A stretch of 64,000 nucleotides of DNA from Bradyrhizobium sp. 1(2017) (GCF_011602485.2 NZ_CP050022.2:6282001-6346000), one strand, 5' to 3'. Shown: positions 19,401 to 28,548, counted from the first letter of the stretch. The notes: generated by a model not told the origin, from the sequence alone. Program-made: numbers and translations.

Positions 19401-19885
19401 CAGACCTCGCTCCCGGCAAGCCGTGTCAGCGCCGGCCCGGTGACGCGGCACAGCGTCCAATCGTCCATCATGACGGCACCGAGCGATTTGTAGAACGCGA
19501 TCGACGGCGCGTTCCAATCGAGCACCGACCATTGCAGGCGTGACCAGCCGTTGTCGACGCATTCCCTGGCGAGATAGACCAGCAGCGCCTTGCCGAGGCC
19601 CCTGCCCCGATGCGACGGCCGCACATAGAGGTCTTCGAGATAGATGCCGTGGCGGCCGCTGAAGGTGGAGAAGTTCGCAAACCACACCGCAAAGCCGACC
19701 GCCTCGCCGTTCCACTCGGCGATCGCGCAATGCAGCTGCGGCCTGTCGCCGAACAGCGCATCCGCAATCATCGCCTCGGTCGCCTCGACCTCGTGCGAGA
19801 GCTTCTCGTATTCGGCGAGTTCGTGAATGAAAGCCAGGACAAGCCCGGCTTCGCCCGGACGCGCGCGGCGGATGTTCGGCGACAT
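19400..19885 (-). CDS. GNAT-family N-acetyltransferase
   Basis: This 161-residue acetyltransferase has the acetyl-CoA motif RPSHRGRGLGKALLVYLA (motif A) and a C-terminal motif B region (WNAPSIAFYKSLGA). Its N terminus (IRRARPGEAGLVLAFIHELAEYE) resembles diamine/polyamine-type GNAT members. It lies 6 bases after thyA and overlaps folA by four bases. Nothing in the sequence identifies its acceptor. Confidence 0.85.
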   Translation of the reverse strand: MSPNIRRARPGEAGLVLAFIHELAEYEKLSHEVEATEAMIADALFGDRPQLHCAIAEWNGEAVGFAVWFANFSTFSGRHGIYLEDLYVRPSHRGRGLGKALLVYLARECVDNGWSRLQWSVLDWNAPSIAFYKSLGAVMMDDWTLCRVTGPALTRLAGSEV

Positions 19886-19891
19886 AGGGTG

Positions 19892-20686
19892 CTAGACCGC
19901 GACTTCCGCCTTGATATGCGGATGCGGGTCGTAACCGACGAGCTCGAAGTCTTCGTAACGGAAGGAGAAGATGTCCTTCACGTCAGGATTGATCCGCATC
20001 ACCGGCAATGCGCGCGGTGCACGGGTGAGCTGGAGCCGGGCCTGCTCCAGATGGTTCGAGTAGAGATGGGTGTCGCCGAGCGAATGCACGAAATCGCCTG
20101 GCTTCAAGCCCGTGACTTGCGCCACCATCATGGTGAGCAGCGCATAGGAGGCGATGTTGAAGGGCACGCCGAGAAAGACGTCGGCCGAGCGCTGATAGAG
20201 CTGGCACGACAGCTTGCCGTTCGCGACATAGAACTGGAACAGCAGGTGACAGGGCGGCAGCGCCATCTTCTCGACATCGGCAGGATTCCAGGCGGTGACG
20301 ATCAGCCGACGGGAATCCGGGGTGCGCTTGATCATGTCGATGACATTGGCGACCTGGTCGATGCTCCGCCCGTCGGCCGTGGGCCAGGAGCGCCATTGAT
20401 GGCCGTAGACCGGGCCGAGATCGCCATTGGCATCCGCCCACTCGTCCCAGATCGTGACGCCGTTGTCTCGCAGATATTTGATGTTGGTGTCGCCCTTCAG
20501 GAACCAGAGCAGCTCATGCACGATCGCCTTCAGCGGCAGCCGCTTGGTGGTCAGCATCGGGAAGCCCGCCGACAGATTGAAGCGCATCTGATGGCCGAAA
20601 ACCGACAGCGTGCCGGTGCCGGTCCGGTCGGTCTTCTCGGCGCCGTCTGAAAGAATCCGCTCGAGCAGGTCCTGATACTGGTGCAT
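19892..20686 (-). CDS. thyA: Thymidylate synthase
   Basis: ThyA methylates dUMP to dTMP using methylene-tetrahydrofolate. The 264-residue length equals that of the E. coli enzyme. The catalytic Cys is in [12 protein letters not shown] and the dUMP contacts lie in [20 protein letters not shown]. The C terminus ends HIKAEVAV, close to the usual AV(A/I)V-type tail. It is the first gene of thyA-GNAT-folA. Confidence 0.97.
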   Translation of the reverse strand: MHQYQDLLERILSDGAEKTDRTGTGTLSVFGHQMRFNLSAGFPMLTTKRLPLKAIVHELLWFLKGDTNIKYLRDNGVTIWDEWADANGDLGPVYGHQWRSWPTADGRSIDQVANVIDMIKRTPDSRRLIVTAWNPADVEKMALPPCHLLFQFYVANGKLSCQLYQRSADVFLGVPFNIASYALLTMMVAQVTGLKPGDFVHSLGDTHLYSNHLEQARLQLTRAPRALPVMRINPDVKDIFSFRYEDFELVGYDPHPHIKAEVAV

Positions 20687-20806
20687 GTGTCATGAGCCTT
20701 TGGGGAGGCGGCGAACTTAACGGCGCCCCCCGTGCTGCGACAGCGGCGATTCGCTGTTCGCACCGATTATACCCGGAAAATTGAGTGTTCCCGGGACAAA
20801 CGACAA

Positions 20807-20833
20807 GGGGGCGGAACCCAGCGTCCCGCCCCC
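20807..20833 (-). terminator. Hairpin after the Tct binding-protein gene
   Basis: Arms GGGGGCGG and CCGCCCCC enclose an 11-base loop, 26 bases past the stop of the gene ending at 20859. The run after it on the minus strand is TTGTCGTTTGT, so the T-tract is weak. Confidence 0.5.
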
Positions 20834-20858
20834 TCGCCTATCAGCTTGATCGCGCTGC

Positions 20859-21839
20859 TTAAGTGGCCGGCTTGAGCACCGGGGTCCACTTCGCGATCTC
20901 GTTCTTGACGAGGGCTCCCAGCGCCTCCGGCGTACGGTCCTTCGGGCTCGGGATGACGCTGCCGAGCTCGAGCAGGCGCTTCTTCACGGTCTCGTCGTCG
21001 AGCGCCTTGATGGCGGCCGCGTTCAGGCTCGCAATGATCGCGGGCGAAGTTCCCTTCGGCGCGAAGATCGCGTTCCAGGCCTGGGCCTGGAATGCCGGCA
21101 GGCCGGCTTCCGCCGTGGTCGGCACGTTCGGCAGCGACGGATTACGCTCGGCCGTCGCGATCGCATAGGCCTTGATGGTGCCGGCATTGATCTGCGGCAC
21201 GGCGTTGACGATCTGGTCGCACATGTAGTCGACCTGGCCCGCCACCAGCGCGTTCATCGCAGGGCCGGTGCCGTTGAAGGGCACGCCGACCGGCTTGATG
21301 TCGAGGATGGAATGCAGGAGCTCGCACGAGACGTGCGAGACCGAGCCGACGCCGGCATGCGCGGCGTTCACCTTCTCGGCGTTCGCCTTCACATAGGTGA
21401 CGAACTCCTTGAGGTCCTTCGGCGGGAAGTCCTTGCGCGCCAGGATCAGGATCGGCGTGCCCGCGAGAAGCGCGATCGGCTCGAAATCCTTCTCGGGATG
21501 ATAGGCCAGCTTCGGATAGAGCGGCACGGAGGCGGCATGCGTGCCCATATGCCCGGTGATGAGCGTATAGCCGTCATTGGTCGCACGCGCGGCGCGTGTG
21601 GTGGCGGTGGTGCCGCCGGCGCCGACCACGTTCTCGATGATGATGCTCTGGCCCAGCGTCTGCGCCATGTGCCCGGTGACGATGCGCGAGATCACGTCAG
21701 TCGGTCCGCCGGCCGCGAACGGCACGATCATGGTGATGCTGCGGGTCGGGTAAGTCTGCGCCTCGGCCGGCGCGATGAAGGCGCTCAGCGAGGCGAGCGC
21801 CGCGGCACATGCGCCCGTGAGCGCGTGAATGAAGGTCAT
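20859..21839 (-). CDS. Tripartite tricarboxylate transporter binding protein (TctC/Bug family)
   Basis: This is a periplasmic binding protein of 326 residues with a signal peptide ending near FIAPAEAQTYP. The Bug-family core follows: ITMIVPFAAGGPTDVISRIV, GAGGTTATTRAARATNDGYT and GPAMNALVAGQVDYMCD. The start at 21839 is set by AAGGGG upstream. The family binds carboxylic acids such as citrate or tartrate. It lies after tctB and tctA but is separated from tctA by a perfect hairpin, so it may be transcribed separately. Confidence 0.9.
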   Translation of the reverse strand: MTFIHALTGACAAALASLSAFIAPAEAQTYPTRSITMIVPFAAGGPTDVISRIVTGHMAQTLGQSIIIENVVGAGGTTATTRAARATNDGYTLITGHMGTHAASVPLYPKLAYHPEKDFEPIALLAGTPILILARKDFPPKDLKEFVTYVKANAEKVNAAHAGVGSVSHVSCELLHSILDIKPVGVPFNGTGPAMNALVAGQVDYMCDQIVNAVPQINAGTIKAYAIATAERNPSLPNVPTTAEAGLPAFQAQAWNAIFAPKGTSPAIIASLNAAAIKALDDETVKKRLLELGSVIPSPKDRTPEALGALVKNEIAKWTPVLKPAT

Positions 21840-21860
21840 GTTAATCCCCTTGGAGACACA

Positions 21861-21888
21861 AAAATGCCGGCCCAAAGGCCGGCATTTT
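21861..21888. terminator. Perfect bidirectional hairpin between tctA and tctC
   Basis: Arms AAAATGCCGGCC and GGCCGGCATTTT enclose the loop CAAA. An A-run on one side and a T-run on the other make a good intrinsic terminator in either direction. It follows the tctA-type stop and ends 22 bases before the start codon of the binding-protein gene. Confidence 0.75.
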
Positions 21889-21975
21889 CATTTCATGAAG
21901 CCGTAACACAAGTCGATTCGACTTCCGAATGCGGCGTGCCGACGCAGGCACGGGCCGACGCGATACGCGGCGACC

Positions 21976-23493
21976 TCAGTTCTCGGACTCGGTGAACACC
22001 TCGTCGCGCTTGGCACGCAGCACCGGTAGCACCGTGAGGACGAGTAGCGCCGCCGCGACCGCCAGCAGCACCGCCGACAACGGACGCGTCAGGAACACGC
22101 TCCAGTCGCCGCGCGAGATCAGCAGCGCGCGGCGCAGGTTCTCCTCCATCAGCGGACCCAGCACCATGCCGAGCAGCAACGGCGCCGGCTCGAAATCGTG
22201 CTTGATCAGCCAGTAACCGACCAGACCGAAGATACCGGCCAGGATGACGTCGACCGGCGCGTTGTTCACCGAATAGATGCCGATCGCACAGAAGATCACG
22301 ATCGAGGGGAACATCAGCCGGTACGGCACGCGCAGCAGCCGCACCCAGATGCCGACCAGCGGCAGGTTGATGATGATCAGCATCAAATTGCCGATCCACA
22401 TCGAGGCGATCATGCCCCAGACCAGATCCGGCTGCTTCTGCATCACCTGCGGGCCCGGCACGATGCCGTGGATGGTCATCGCGCCCACCATCAGCGCCAT
22501 CACCGCATTCGGCGGGATGCCGAGCGTGAGCAGCGGGATGAAGGAGGTCTGCGCGGCGGCGTTGTTGGCACTCTCAGGCCCCGCCACGCCCTCGATCGCG
22601 CCGCGACCGAACCGCGACGGGTTCTTGGCAAGCTTCTTCTCGAGCGTATAGGCTCCGAAGGATGCGATCGTCGCACCGCCCCCCGGCAGGATGCCGAGGA
22701 TCGAGCCGAGCACGGTGCCGCGCAGGATCGCCGGCGTCGAATCGACCAGGTCCTTCTTGGTCGGCATCAGGCCGGTGATCTTCTGCTGAACGAGATCGCG
22801 GTTCAGCTCGGCGCCGGCATCGAGATTGCGGATGATCTCGGCAAAGCCGAATACGCCCATCGCCACCGTTGCAAAGCCGAGGCCGTCGGCGAGCTCCGGA
22901 ATGTTGAAGGCCATGCGCGAGGCGCCGGTCTCGATGTCCGAGCCGACCATCGAGAGCAACAGGCCGAGCACGATCATCGCGATCGCCTTCAGCACCGAGC
23001 CCTTGGCCAGCACCACCGCGAAGATCAGGCCGAGCACCATCAGCGAGAAATATTCGGCCGGGCCGAACGCCAATGCGAGCTTGGTGAGCGGCGCACCGAG
23101 CAGGGCAATGAGCACAGTCGCGACGCAGCCGGCGAAGAACGAGCCGATCGCGGCGATCGCCAGCGCCGGGCCGGCACGGCCCTGCTTCGCCATCTGGTGA
23201 CCGTCGATGGCGGTGACGACCGATGTCGCCTCGCCTGGTATGTTGACGAGGATCGACGTGGTCGAGCCGCCATATTGCGCGCCGTAATAGATGCCGGCGA
23301 GCATGATCAACGCGCCGACCGGCGGCAGTCCGAAGGTGATCGGCAGCAGCATCGCGACGGTTGCGATGGTGCCGATCCCCGGGAGCACGCCGACCAGCGT
23401 CCCGACCAGGGCGCCGATCAGACACATCAAGAGGTTGATCGGAGAGAAGGCGACGGCGAAGCCGTGAGCGAGGTTGGCAAAGATATCCATCAC
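21976..23493 (-). CDS. Tripartite tricarboxylate transporter large permease (TctA family)
   Basis: The large membrane subunit has 505 residues and about eleven or twelve membrane helices. The family signature GVLPGIGTIATVAMLLPITFGL lies near the N terminus, followed by YYGAQYGGSTTSILVNIPGEATSVVT. A second pseudo-repeat (GILPGGGATIASFGAYTLEKK) occurs near residue 280. It works with the small TctB-like protein encoded 4 bases upstream and the binding protein downstream. Sodium- or proton-driven carboxylate uptake is the family role. Confidence 0.93.
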   Translation of the reverse strand: MMDIFANLAHGFAVAFSPINLLMCLIGALVGTLVGVLPGIGTIATVAMLLPITFGLPPVGALIMLAGIYYGAQYGGSTTSILVNIPGEATSVVTAIDGHQMAKQGRAGPALAIAAIGSFFAGCVATVLIALLGAPLTKLALAFGPAEYFSLMVLGLIFAVVLAKGSVLKAIAMIVLGLLLSMVGSDIETGASRMAFNIPELADGLGFATVAMGVFGFAEIIRNLDAGAELNRDLVQQKITGLMPTKKDLVDSTPAILRGTVLGSILGILPGGGATIASFGAYTLEKKLAKNPSRFGRGAIEGVAGPESANNAAAQTSFIPLLTLGIPPNAVMALMVGAMTIHGIVPGPQVMQKQPDLVWGMIASMWIGNLMLIIINLPLVGIWVRLLRVPYRLMFPSIVIFCAIGIYSVNNAPVDVILAGIFGLVGYWLIKHDFEPAPLLLGMVLGPLMEENLRRALLISRGDWSVFLTRPLSAVLLAVAAALLVLTVLPVLRAKRDEVFTESEN

Positions 23494-23497
23494 GCCC

Positions 23498-24259
23498 TCA
23501 CTGGATCAGGAATCGCGGAAACATCGGCATCGGCAGCCCGAGCACGTATGGAAAGAGGATTGCGCAACCGAGCGTCAGGCAGGCGCCGACGATTGCCGCT
23601 TCAAGCCAGCGCGTCTCGTGCGAGCCCGTTGCCGAGATCATGAAGCTCGTAAAAGCCGTGACGACGAGGCCGAGGGGCCGGATCGCCAGCGCGAAGAAGA
23701 CGATCGCCGCCACCACGAACAGCGGTCCTCGCCAGGAATAATGGGCCATCGCCGGCCCCTGGGTCAGAAGACCGGTCAAGGCGATGCCGGCGGACAGGGC
23801 GACCAGCAGTCCTCCGAACATGCGCGGTGCGGTCCCTGCCCCGAACGAGAAGCCCCGCATGCCCTGCAAATCACTCGATGCCCACAGCGCGAACAGGCCC
23901 AGCGCCATCAGGACGACGCCGCCGACATAATCCTGCGCCGAGCGGATGTTCATGAACAGCGTGAGGATCGCCACCACAAACAGCGGATAGGAGTAGATCA
24001 GCGCCAGCAGAACCTCGGACGGCAGCTTCTTGCTGCCTCCGCCGAACGATCCGAAGACAGCGCCAGGCGCGCCGAACAGCAGCGCCGTCACGTGGCTGGT
24101 GAGGGCCGTCGCCGGACCCCGGCCGGTCCCCCAGCCGAAGATCGTCCCGGTCGACCAGAACAATTCGAAAATCTGCGGCGCGATCGCCAGCAGACAAAAG
24201 CCGAGCGCCAACCGGGTGTTTCGGGTGGCCGTCCCTGAGTGGCCCATCGTGTCGGCCAT
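23498..24259 (-). CDS. Tripartite tricarboxylate transporter small subunit-like protein (TctB)
   Basis: The 253-residue protein has about five or six membrane segments. Its C-terminal half (about residues 105-250) has TctB character: SAQDYVGGVVLMALGLFALWAS, then SFGAGTAPRMFGGLLVALSAGIAL. The first 100 residues add an extra hydrophobic segment and a Gly/Ser-rich loop (FGSFGGGSKKLPSE), so it is longer than the usual 150-residue TctB. It is the first gene of the transporter cluster. Confidence 0.75.
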   Translation of the reverse strand: MADTMGHSGTATRNTRLALGFCLLAIAPQIFELFWSTGTIFGWGTGRGPATALTSHVTALLFGAPGAVFGSFGGGSKKLPSEVLLALIYSYPLFVVAILTLFMNIRSAQDYVGGVVLMALGLFALWASSDLQGMRGFSFGAGTAPRMFGGLLVALSAGIALTGLLTQGPAMAHYSWRGPLFVVAAIVFFALAIRPLGLVVTAFTSFMISATGSHETRWLEAAIVGACLTLGCAILFPYVLGLPMPMFPRFLIQ

Positions 24260-24356
24260 GCATGTCTCCTCCGCGACCCGTAAGTCACGAGCACTGTTGT
24301 TTTAAATCGGCTGGAACCGGATCCCCCCGCCCCGGATCATTGCCTAGCGATTTTCA

Positions 24357-24887
24357 TCACACAATGCCAGCAAAACCCAACAGGCCGCCGGCGAGGAGGA
24401 GCCAGAGTGGATTGATGCGCGAGATGGACGCGATCAGCGCAACCATCGCGGTCAGAAGCAGTGCAGCAATCGTGCGATCGGTCGACTGGGCCAGGATCAG
24501 GGCGCTCGCCGCCATCAATCCGATCGACAGCGGAACAAGTGCAGCCTGGATCAGGCCGGGCCAGCGCGATTGGCTGGGCCGGTTCAGGAGCCGGCTGACA
24601 TAATAGGCAAGCAGTGCGGTCGGCAGACACATCGCCAGCGTCGCCGCCAGCGCGCCGGGGATGCCGGCGACCGCATAGCCGATCAACGTCACGATGAGCA
24701 CGTTCGGCCCCGGCGAGAGCTGCGCGATCGCATAGGCATCCGTGAACTGCTTGTCGGTCATCCAGTGATGCAGATCGACGGCGATGCGATGCATCTCCGG
24801 CACCGCCGCCGCGGCACCGCCGACCGCGAACAGCGACATCAGGCCGAAGGTGGAGATCAGCAGCCAGATCGGGTTCTCGGCGTTCAT
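24357..24887 (-). CDS. Chromate transporter, C-terminal half-size subunit
   Basis: This 176-residue CHR-domain membrane protein has the motif AQLSPGPNVLIVTLIGY (usual pattern with the conserved PGP). Its ATG overlaps the upstream half-transporter stop by four bases, so two half-size proteins replace one long ChrA. Such pairs act together in exporting chromate or in an unrelated anion role. The partner has its own GP motif. Confidence 0.85.
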   Translation of the reverse strand: MNAENPIWLLISTFGLMSLFAVGGAAAAVPEMHRIAVDLHHWMTDKQFTDAYAIAQLSPGPNVLIVTLIGYAVAGIPGALAATLAMCLPTALLAYYVSRLLNRPSQSRWPGLIQAALVPLSIGLMAASALILAQSTDRTIAALLLTAMVALIASISRINPLWLLLAGGLLGFAGIV

Positions 24888-25477
24888 GCTACTTTCCGCC
24901 GCCGGAAATACGTGGCGCCGACGCTCACGGGGATTGCGACCAGCAGCACCGCCTGGAGCGGCAGGCGGAGCGCGCCGATCGCGACGAACACACCGAGCAT
25001 CAGGGTGAGCGCGACGCCGTCGATCGACTTGAGCAGCGGGGTCATCATGCGGAAGACCACCGCGATCAACAGACCCACCGCCGCGCAGGAGATGCCGGCG
25101 AGGCTGCGGCGCAGCAGCTCCAATTCGCCGAACTGGGCATAGATGATCGCGAGCACCGTCATGATCAGCGTCGGCGGCAACAGCAGCCCGGCGAAGGCGG
25201 CAATTCCGCCCGCAATCCCGCGCAGCCGCGCGCCGAACACCATGGACAGATTGACGATGTTGGGCCCCGGCAGGAAATGGCAGAGCGCGAAGGTCTCATT
25301 GAATTCGTCCGGCGTCATCCAGCGGTGCTGCTCGACGATCGCACGCCGGGCAAACACCAGGACGCCGCCGAAGCCGGCCAGCGACATCCGGGCGAATGCC
25401 AGGAACAGCGCGAGCAGGCCGGGCGGTGCGGCGGCGAGGTCCGGCTCCTGGACGGCCGGTGCTGAATCCGGGGACAT
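24884..25477 (-). CDS. Chromate transporter, N-terminal half-size subunit
   Basis: This 197-residue CHR-domain protein has the conserved family start (ALFLAFARMSLAGFGGVLVFARRAI) and the motif HFLPGPNIVNLSMVFGARL. It has about five membrane segments. It overlaps the next gene by four bases. Together they correspond to the two halves of a full ChrA. No chrB regulator is seen nearby. Confidence 0.85.
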   Translation of the reverse strand: MSPDSAPAVQEPDLAAAPPGLLALFLAFARMSLAGFGGVLVFARRAIVEQHRWMTPDEFNETFALCHFLPGPNIVNLSMVFGARLRGIAGGIAAFAGLLLPPTLIMTVLAIIYAQFGELELLRRSLAGISCAAVGLLIAVVFRMMTPLLKSIDGVALTLMLGVFVAIGALRLPLQAVLLVAIPVSVGATYFRRRKVA

Positions 25478-25588
25478 GTCAGGAGCTTAGAACGAGGGTC
25501 GCGTCGCGGCCAAGACGGTCCGGAACCGTATCCAAAGGAACCACACCGGTCTTGCTCGAAACCTCTGTTTTTCGAAACCTTTGCCCCC

Positions 25589-25594
25589 TATATT
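25589..25594 (+). promoter_or_regulatory. ssrA -10 element
   Basis: TATATT lies about 7 bases before the presumed start of the tmRNA precursor at the hairpin GCCGG-TTCG-CCGGC. I do not see a strong -35 box. Confidence 0.45.
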
Positions 25595-25600
25595 GCGAGT

Positions 25601-25932
25601 GCCGGTTCGCCGGCTATGGAAATAAACGGTCGTCGCAATAAACCATTCGGACCCGGGGGCGGTACCCGGCGCCTCCACCAAAGCCCACTCGGGCGTGCCC
25701 AGGAAGCGGGCTTTGGCGGGGGCGAAATAGGATCGACGAGGGCGTAAAGGGCGTGCTTTTTCCCGGTATTGTTCCGCCGTTATCGGGCTACTGCAATAGT
25801 TGCCAACGACAACTTTGCTCCGGTTGCTCAGGCTGCGTAACGCAGTTTGAAAGACCACTTTAAAGTCCTAGCGGGTTAAGCTCCGCTAGGCGGGGTTCGG
25901 AGGCACCTGGCAACAGAAGCCTCCACTTTGCT
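25601..25932 (+). ncRNA. ssrA: tmRNA, circularly permuted two-piece form
   Basis: The acceptor piece comes first and ends ACCCGGCGCCTCCACCA at 25680. The coding piece begins at 25718 with GGGGGCGAAATAGGATCGAC. The acceptor stem pairs GGGGGCG with CGCCTCC and carries the G3-U70 wobble used by alanyl-tRNA synthetase. The two pieces are joined by a 37-base loop; with adjoining bases, CCAAAGCCC pairs with GGGCTTTGG, and this loop is cut out on maturation. The tag frame (25802-25840) follows TAGTT and reads ANDNFAPVAQAA, then TAA. A terminal stem (GGAGGC and GCCTCC) and TTTTT follow. The outer ends are approximate. Permuted ssrA is established for alphaproteobacteria. Confidence 0.93.
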
Positions 25933-26042
25933 TTTTAATCTTCCCCGGCGGGGGACTCCTGCTGACCCGTCAGGCGCGGTACTATTGCGGCTTGGCGAGT
26001 CGGGCCGGCAGGGCCCAACTCCTGGAATGCAACAGGACCACC

Positions 26043-26561
26043 ATGGCGACCGATCATATCCGATACGATGTGCTGGCCCGCGACGCGCTGCGCGGCGTGC
26101 TGCGCAAGGTGCTGACCGATGCCGCGGCCCACGGCCTGCCGGGCGAGCATCATTTCTTCATCACCTTCGTATCGAAGGCCGAGGGCGTGAAACTGTCGTC
26201 GCGCCTGCTCGCGCAATATCCGGAAGAGATGACGATCATCCTCCAGCACCAGTTCTGGGACCTGACCGTGCTCGAGGACCGTTTCGAGGTCGGCCTGTCC
26301 TTCGGCGGCATTCCGGAGCGGCTGATCGTGCCCTTCAGCGCCATCAAGAGCTTCCTCGATCCGTCCGTGAAGTTCGGCCTCCAGTTCGACACTTCCGATG
26401 TCGCCGAGGTCGCGCCAGAGACCTTGCCGGCGGCCCCCGCGCCGTCGGCCGTCGCAGTGCCCGCGCCGGCGACTGAACCTGCGGAAAGCACGGAGCAGCC
26501 GGCGGCCCCCAACCAGGGCGGTGCCGAGGTCGTGCGGCTCGATCGTTTCCGTAAGAAATGA
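26043..26561 (+). CDS. sspB: SspB-family ClpXP adaptor
   Basis: SspB tethers ssrA-tagged proteins to the ClpXP protease. The 172-residue protein has the SspB fold segment (HHFFITFVSKAEGVKLSSRL; TIILQHQFWDLTV; FEVGLSFGGIPERLIVPF). A Pro/Ala-rich flexible linker follows (about residues 118-158). The basic C-terminal tail VVRLDRFRKK is the expected ClpX-docking module. The start at 26043 is chosen over 25992 because the domain begins there. The gene lies about 110 bases after the tmRNA gene whose tag its product reads, so adaptor and tag are neighbours. Confidence 0.88.
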   Translation: MATDHIRYDVLARDALRGVLRKVLTDAAAHGLPGEHHFFITFVSKAEGVKLSSRLLAQYPEEMTIILQHQFWDLTVLEDRFEVGLSFGGIPERLIVPFSAIKSFLDPSVKFGLQFDTSDVAEVAPETLPAAPAPSAVAVPAPATEPAESTEQPAAPNQGGAEVVRLDRFRKK

Positions 26562-26662
26562 TCTAGGTTGGGCCCGCACCCGTCGCACGCGACCCAACTC
26601 CCTATATAGAAGTGCATCTCAAGAAGCCGCGCGGCGTCTCGCGCGACGAAATGGATGTGCTC

Positions 26663-28084
26663 ATGGCCAAAGCTGCCCGCTCTACGACTGCCCGCTCCTC
26701 GACCCGCACCGAGACCGATAGTTTTGGTCCGATCGAGGTCGCCGCCGATCGCTATTGGGGGGCGCAGACCGAGCGCTCGCGCCAGAATTTCCGTATCGGC
26801 ACCGATCGCATGCCGATCTCGCTCGTGCATGCGCTCGGCATCGTCAAGCTTGCCGCCGCGCAGTCCAACCTCGAGCTCGGCCTGCTCGACAAGCGTCGCG
26901 CCAACGCCATCATCCGCGCCGCGCGCGAGGTGATCGAGGGCAAGCTCGACGATCATTTCCCGCTGGTGGTGTGGCAGACCGGCTCGGGTACGCAGACCAA
27001 CATGAACCTCAACGAGGTGATCGCCAACCGCGCCAACGAGCTGCTGGGCGGCGAGCTGGGTGCCAAGAAGCCGGTGCATCCCAACGACCACGTCAATATG
27101 AGCCAGTCGTCGAACGATTCATTTCCGACCGCGATGCACATCGCGGCGGCAAGCCGCATCAATGGCGATCTCGTCCCGGCCCTCTGCGAGCTGCTCCGTG
27201 CGCTGCGCAAGAAGGAGAAAGAGTTCGCCCGAATCGTCAAGATCGGCCGCACCCACACCCAGGATGCGACGCCCCTGACACTCGGCCAGGAGTTTTCCGG
27301 CTATGCCGCGCAGGTCGAGAGCGGCATCGCCCGGCTCAAGGTCGCGGTGAAGGATCTCTATCCGCTGGCGCAGGGCGGCACCGCCGTCGGCACCGGCCTC
27401 AACTCGAAGCCGCGCTTTGCGAAACTGTTCGCAAAGCACGTCGTCGGGATTACGAAGCTCCCCTTCACCAGCGCCGCCAACAAATTCGAGGCGCTGGCCT
27501 CGAACGATGCCTATGTGCTGGCGCACGGGGCCATCAATTCGGTCGCGACGGGCCTGTTCAAGATCGCCAACGACATCCGCCTGCTCGGCTCCGGTCCGCG
27601 CTCGGGCCTCGGCGAGCTGATCCTGCCGGAGAACGAGCCGGGCTCCTCGATCATGCCGGGCAAGGTCAATCCGACCCAGTGCGAAGCGATGACCATGGTG
27701 TGCTGCCAGGTGTTCGGCAATCACACTGCAATCACGGTCGCCGGCAGCCAGGGCCATTTCGAGCTCAACGTCTACAAGCCCGTGCTCGCCTACAACATGC
27801 TGCACTCGATCCGCCTGATGGCCGACGCCGCACGCTCCTTCACCGAGCATTGCGTCAGCGGCATCCGCGCCGACGAGAAGCGCATCAAGGAGCTGATGCA
27901 GCGCTCGCTGATGCTGGTGACGGCGCTGGCCCCGACGATCGGCTACGACAACGCGGCCAAGGTGGCCAAGACCGCGCACGCCAACGGCACCACGCTGAAG
28001 GAGGAGGCGCTGCGGCTCGGCTTCGTCTCGGCCGACGAGTTCGACCGCCTGGTACGCGCCGAGAAGATGACCAGCCCGGGATAA
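26663..28084 (+). CDS. fumC: Class II fumarase
   Basis: FumC is the iron-free, oxygen-stable fumarase that hydrates fumarate to malate in the TCA cycle. The signature [15 protein letters not shown] is present, as are GSGTQTNMN and the active-site His region [14 protein letters not shown]. With the start at 26663 it has 473 residues. In-frame ATGs at 26612 and 26651 are possible but add a basic stretch absent from typical homologues. None of the three has a clear ribosome site. Confidence 0.93.
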   Translation: MAKAARSTTARSSTRTETDSFGPIEVAADRYWGAQTERSRQNFRIGTDRMPISLVHALGIVKLAAAQSNLELGLLDKRRANAIIRAAREVIEGKLDDHFPLVVWQTGSGTQTNMNLNEVIANRANELLGGELGAKKPVHPNDHVNMSQSSNDSFPTAMHIAAASRINGDLVPALCELLRALRKKEKEFARIVKIGRTHTQDATPLTLGQEFSGYAAQVESGIARLKVAVKDLYPLAQGGTAVGTGLNSKPRFAKLFAKHVVGITKLPFTSAANKFEALASNDAYVLAHGAINSVATGLFKIANDIRLLGSGPRSGLGELILPENEPGSSIMPGKVNPTQCEAMTMVCCQVFGNHTAITVAGSQGHFELNVYKPVLAYNMLHSIRLMADAARSFTEHCVSGIRADEKRIKELMQRSLMLVTALAPTIGYDNAAKVAKTAHANGTTLKEEALRLGFVSADEFDRLVRAEKMTSPG

Positions 28085-28359
28085 AATTCCGAATTCCGAT
28101 AGCCATCCGTAGTGATACGGACGCTCGACCCGCAGAATTATAGGGCTTTAGGGGCGGGATTTGATTACCGTCAATGTTCCGGCGGGGCAGCGTGCTACGC
28201 AGCCCTCTGCCCTCGACGGGGCGAATTCATCGTTTGATGGCCCAAGGGCCGATTGACGAGGACAAGCATATGGCGATCAAGTCTTCTGGGGCGCATTGCG
28301 GCGCCCTGTTTGTGAACGTTTCATCCGGCACAAAGAGGAGCGGGTGATGGAGACGCGGC
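28085..28359. other. Intergenic region with a FixK-type box and a micro-frame
   Basis: This 275-bp gap holds TTGATTACCGTCAA (28161-28174), an imperfect hairpin TCCGTA-GTGA-TACGGA after fumC, and a 25-codon frame at 28270-28347. The frame has GAGGA upstream of its ATG. Whether the frame is translated is unknown. Confidence 0.5.
28161..28174 (+). promoter_or_regulatory. FixK/FNR-type box
   Basis: TTGATTACCGTCAA fits TTGA-N6-TCAA exactly. A start about 41 bases downstream of its centre would be near 28209, ahead of the DUF4169 and RHH genes. Confidence 0.55.
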
Positions 28360-28548
28360 ATGGGGAACGTCATCAACCTGAATCGTTTCAGGAAGCGCGC
28401 CGAGCGGGAAGCCTCGGCGAAGCAGGCGGACGCCAACCGGGCGAAGTTCGGTCGCACGAAGGCGGAGCGGTCGGCGGAGGAGAAACGGGCGGACCAGGCC
28501 AAGGAGCATCTGGACCAGCACCGGATCGATCACGAGGAGCAGCCATGA
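28360..28548 (+). CDS. DUF4169 small basic protein
   Basis: This 62-residue, highly charged, probably helical protein begins MGNVINLNRFRKRAERE and fits DUF4169, a family of unknown function. GGAG precedes the ATG by 7 bases. Its stop overlaps the next gene as ATGA. The first residues NVINLNRFRKR closely resemble the C-terminal tail of the SspB encoded 1.8 kb upstream (EVVRLDRFRKK). That may mean it also docks on ClpX; this is inference. Confidence 0.75.
   Translation: MGNVINLNRFRKRAEREASAKQADANRAKFGRTKAERSAEEKRADQAKEHLDQHRIDHEEQP

Noticed and set aside
24357..25477. Frameshifted single chrA gene
   Set aside because: Each half has its own start, a four-base overlap and its own motif, as in natural half-size pairs.
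25487..25858. Minus-strand frame across the tmRNA gene
   Set aside because: The DNA is fully explained by tmRNA structure and tag frame.
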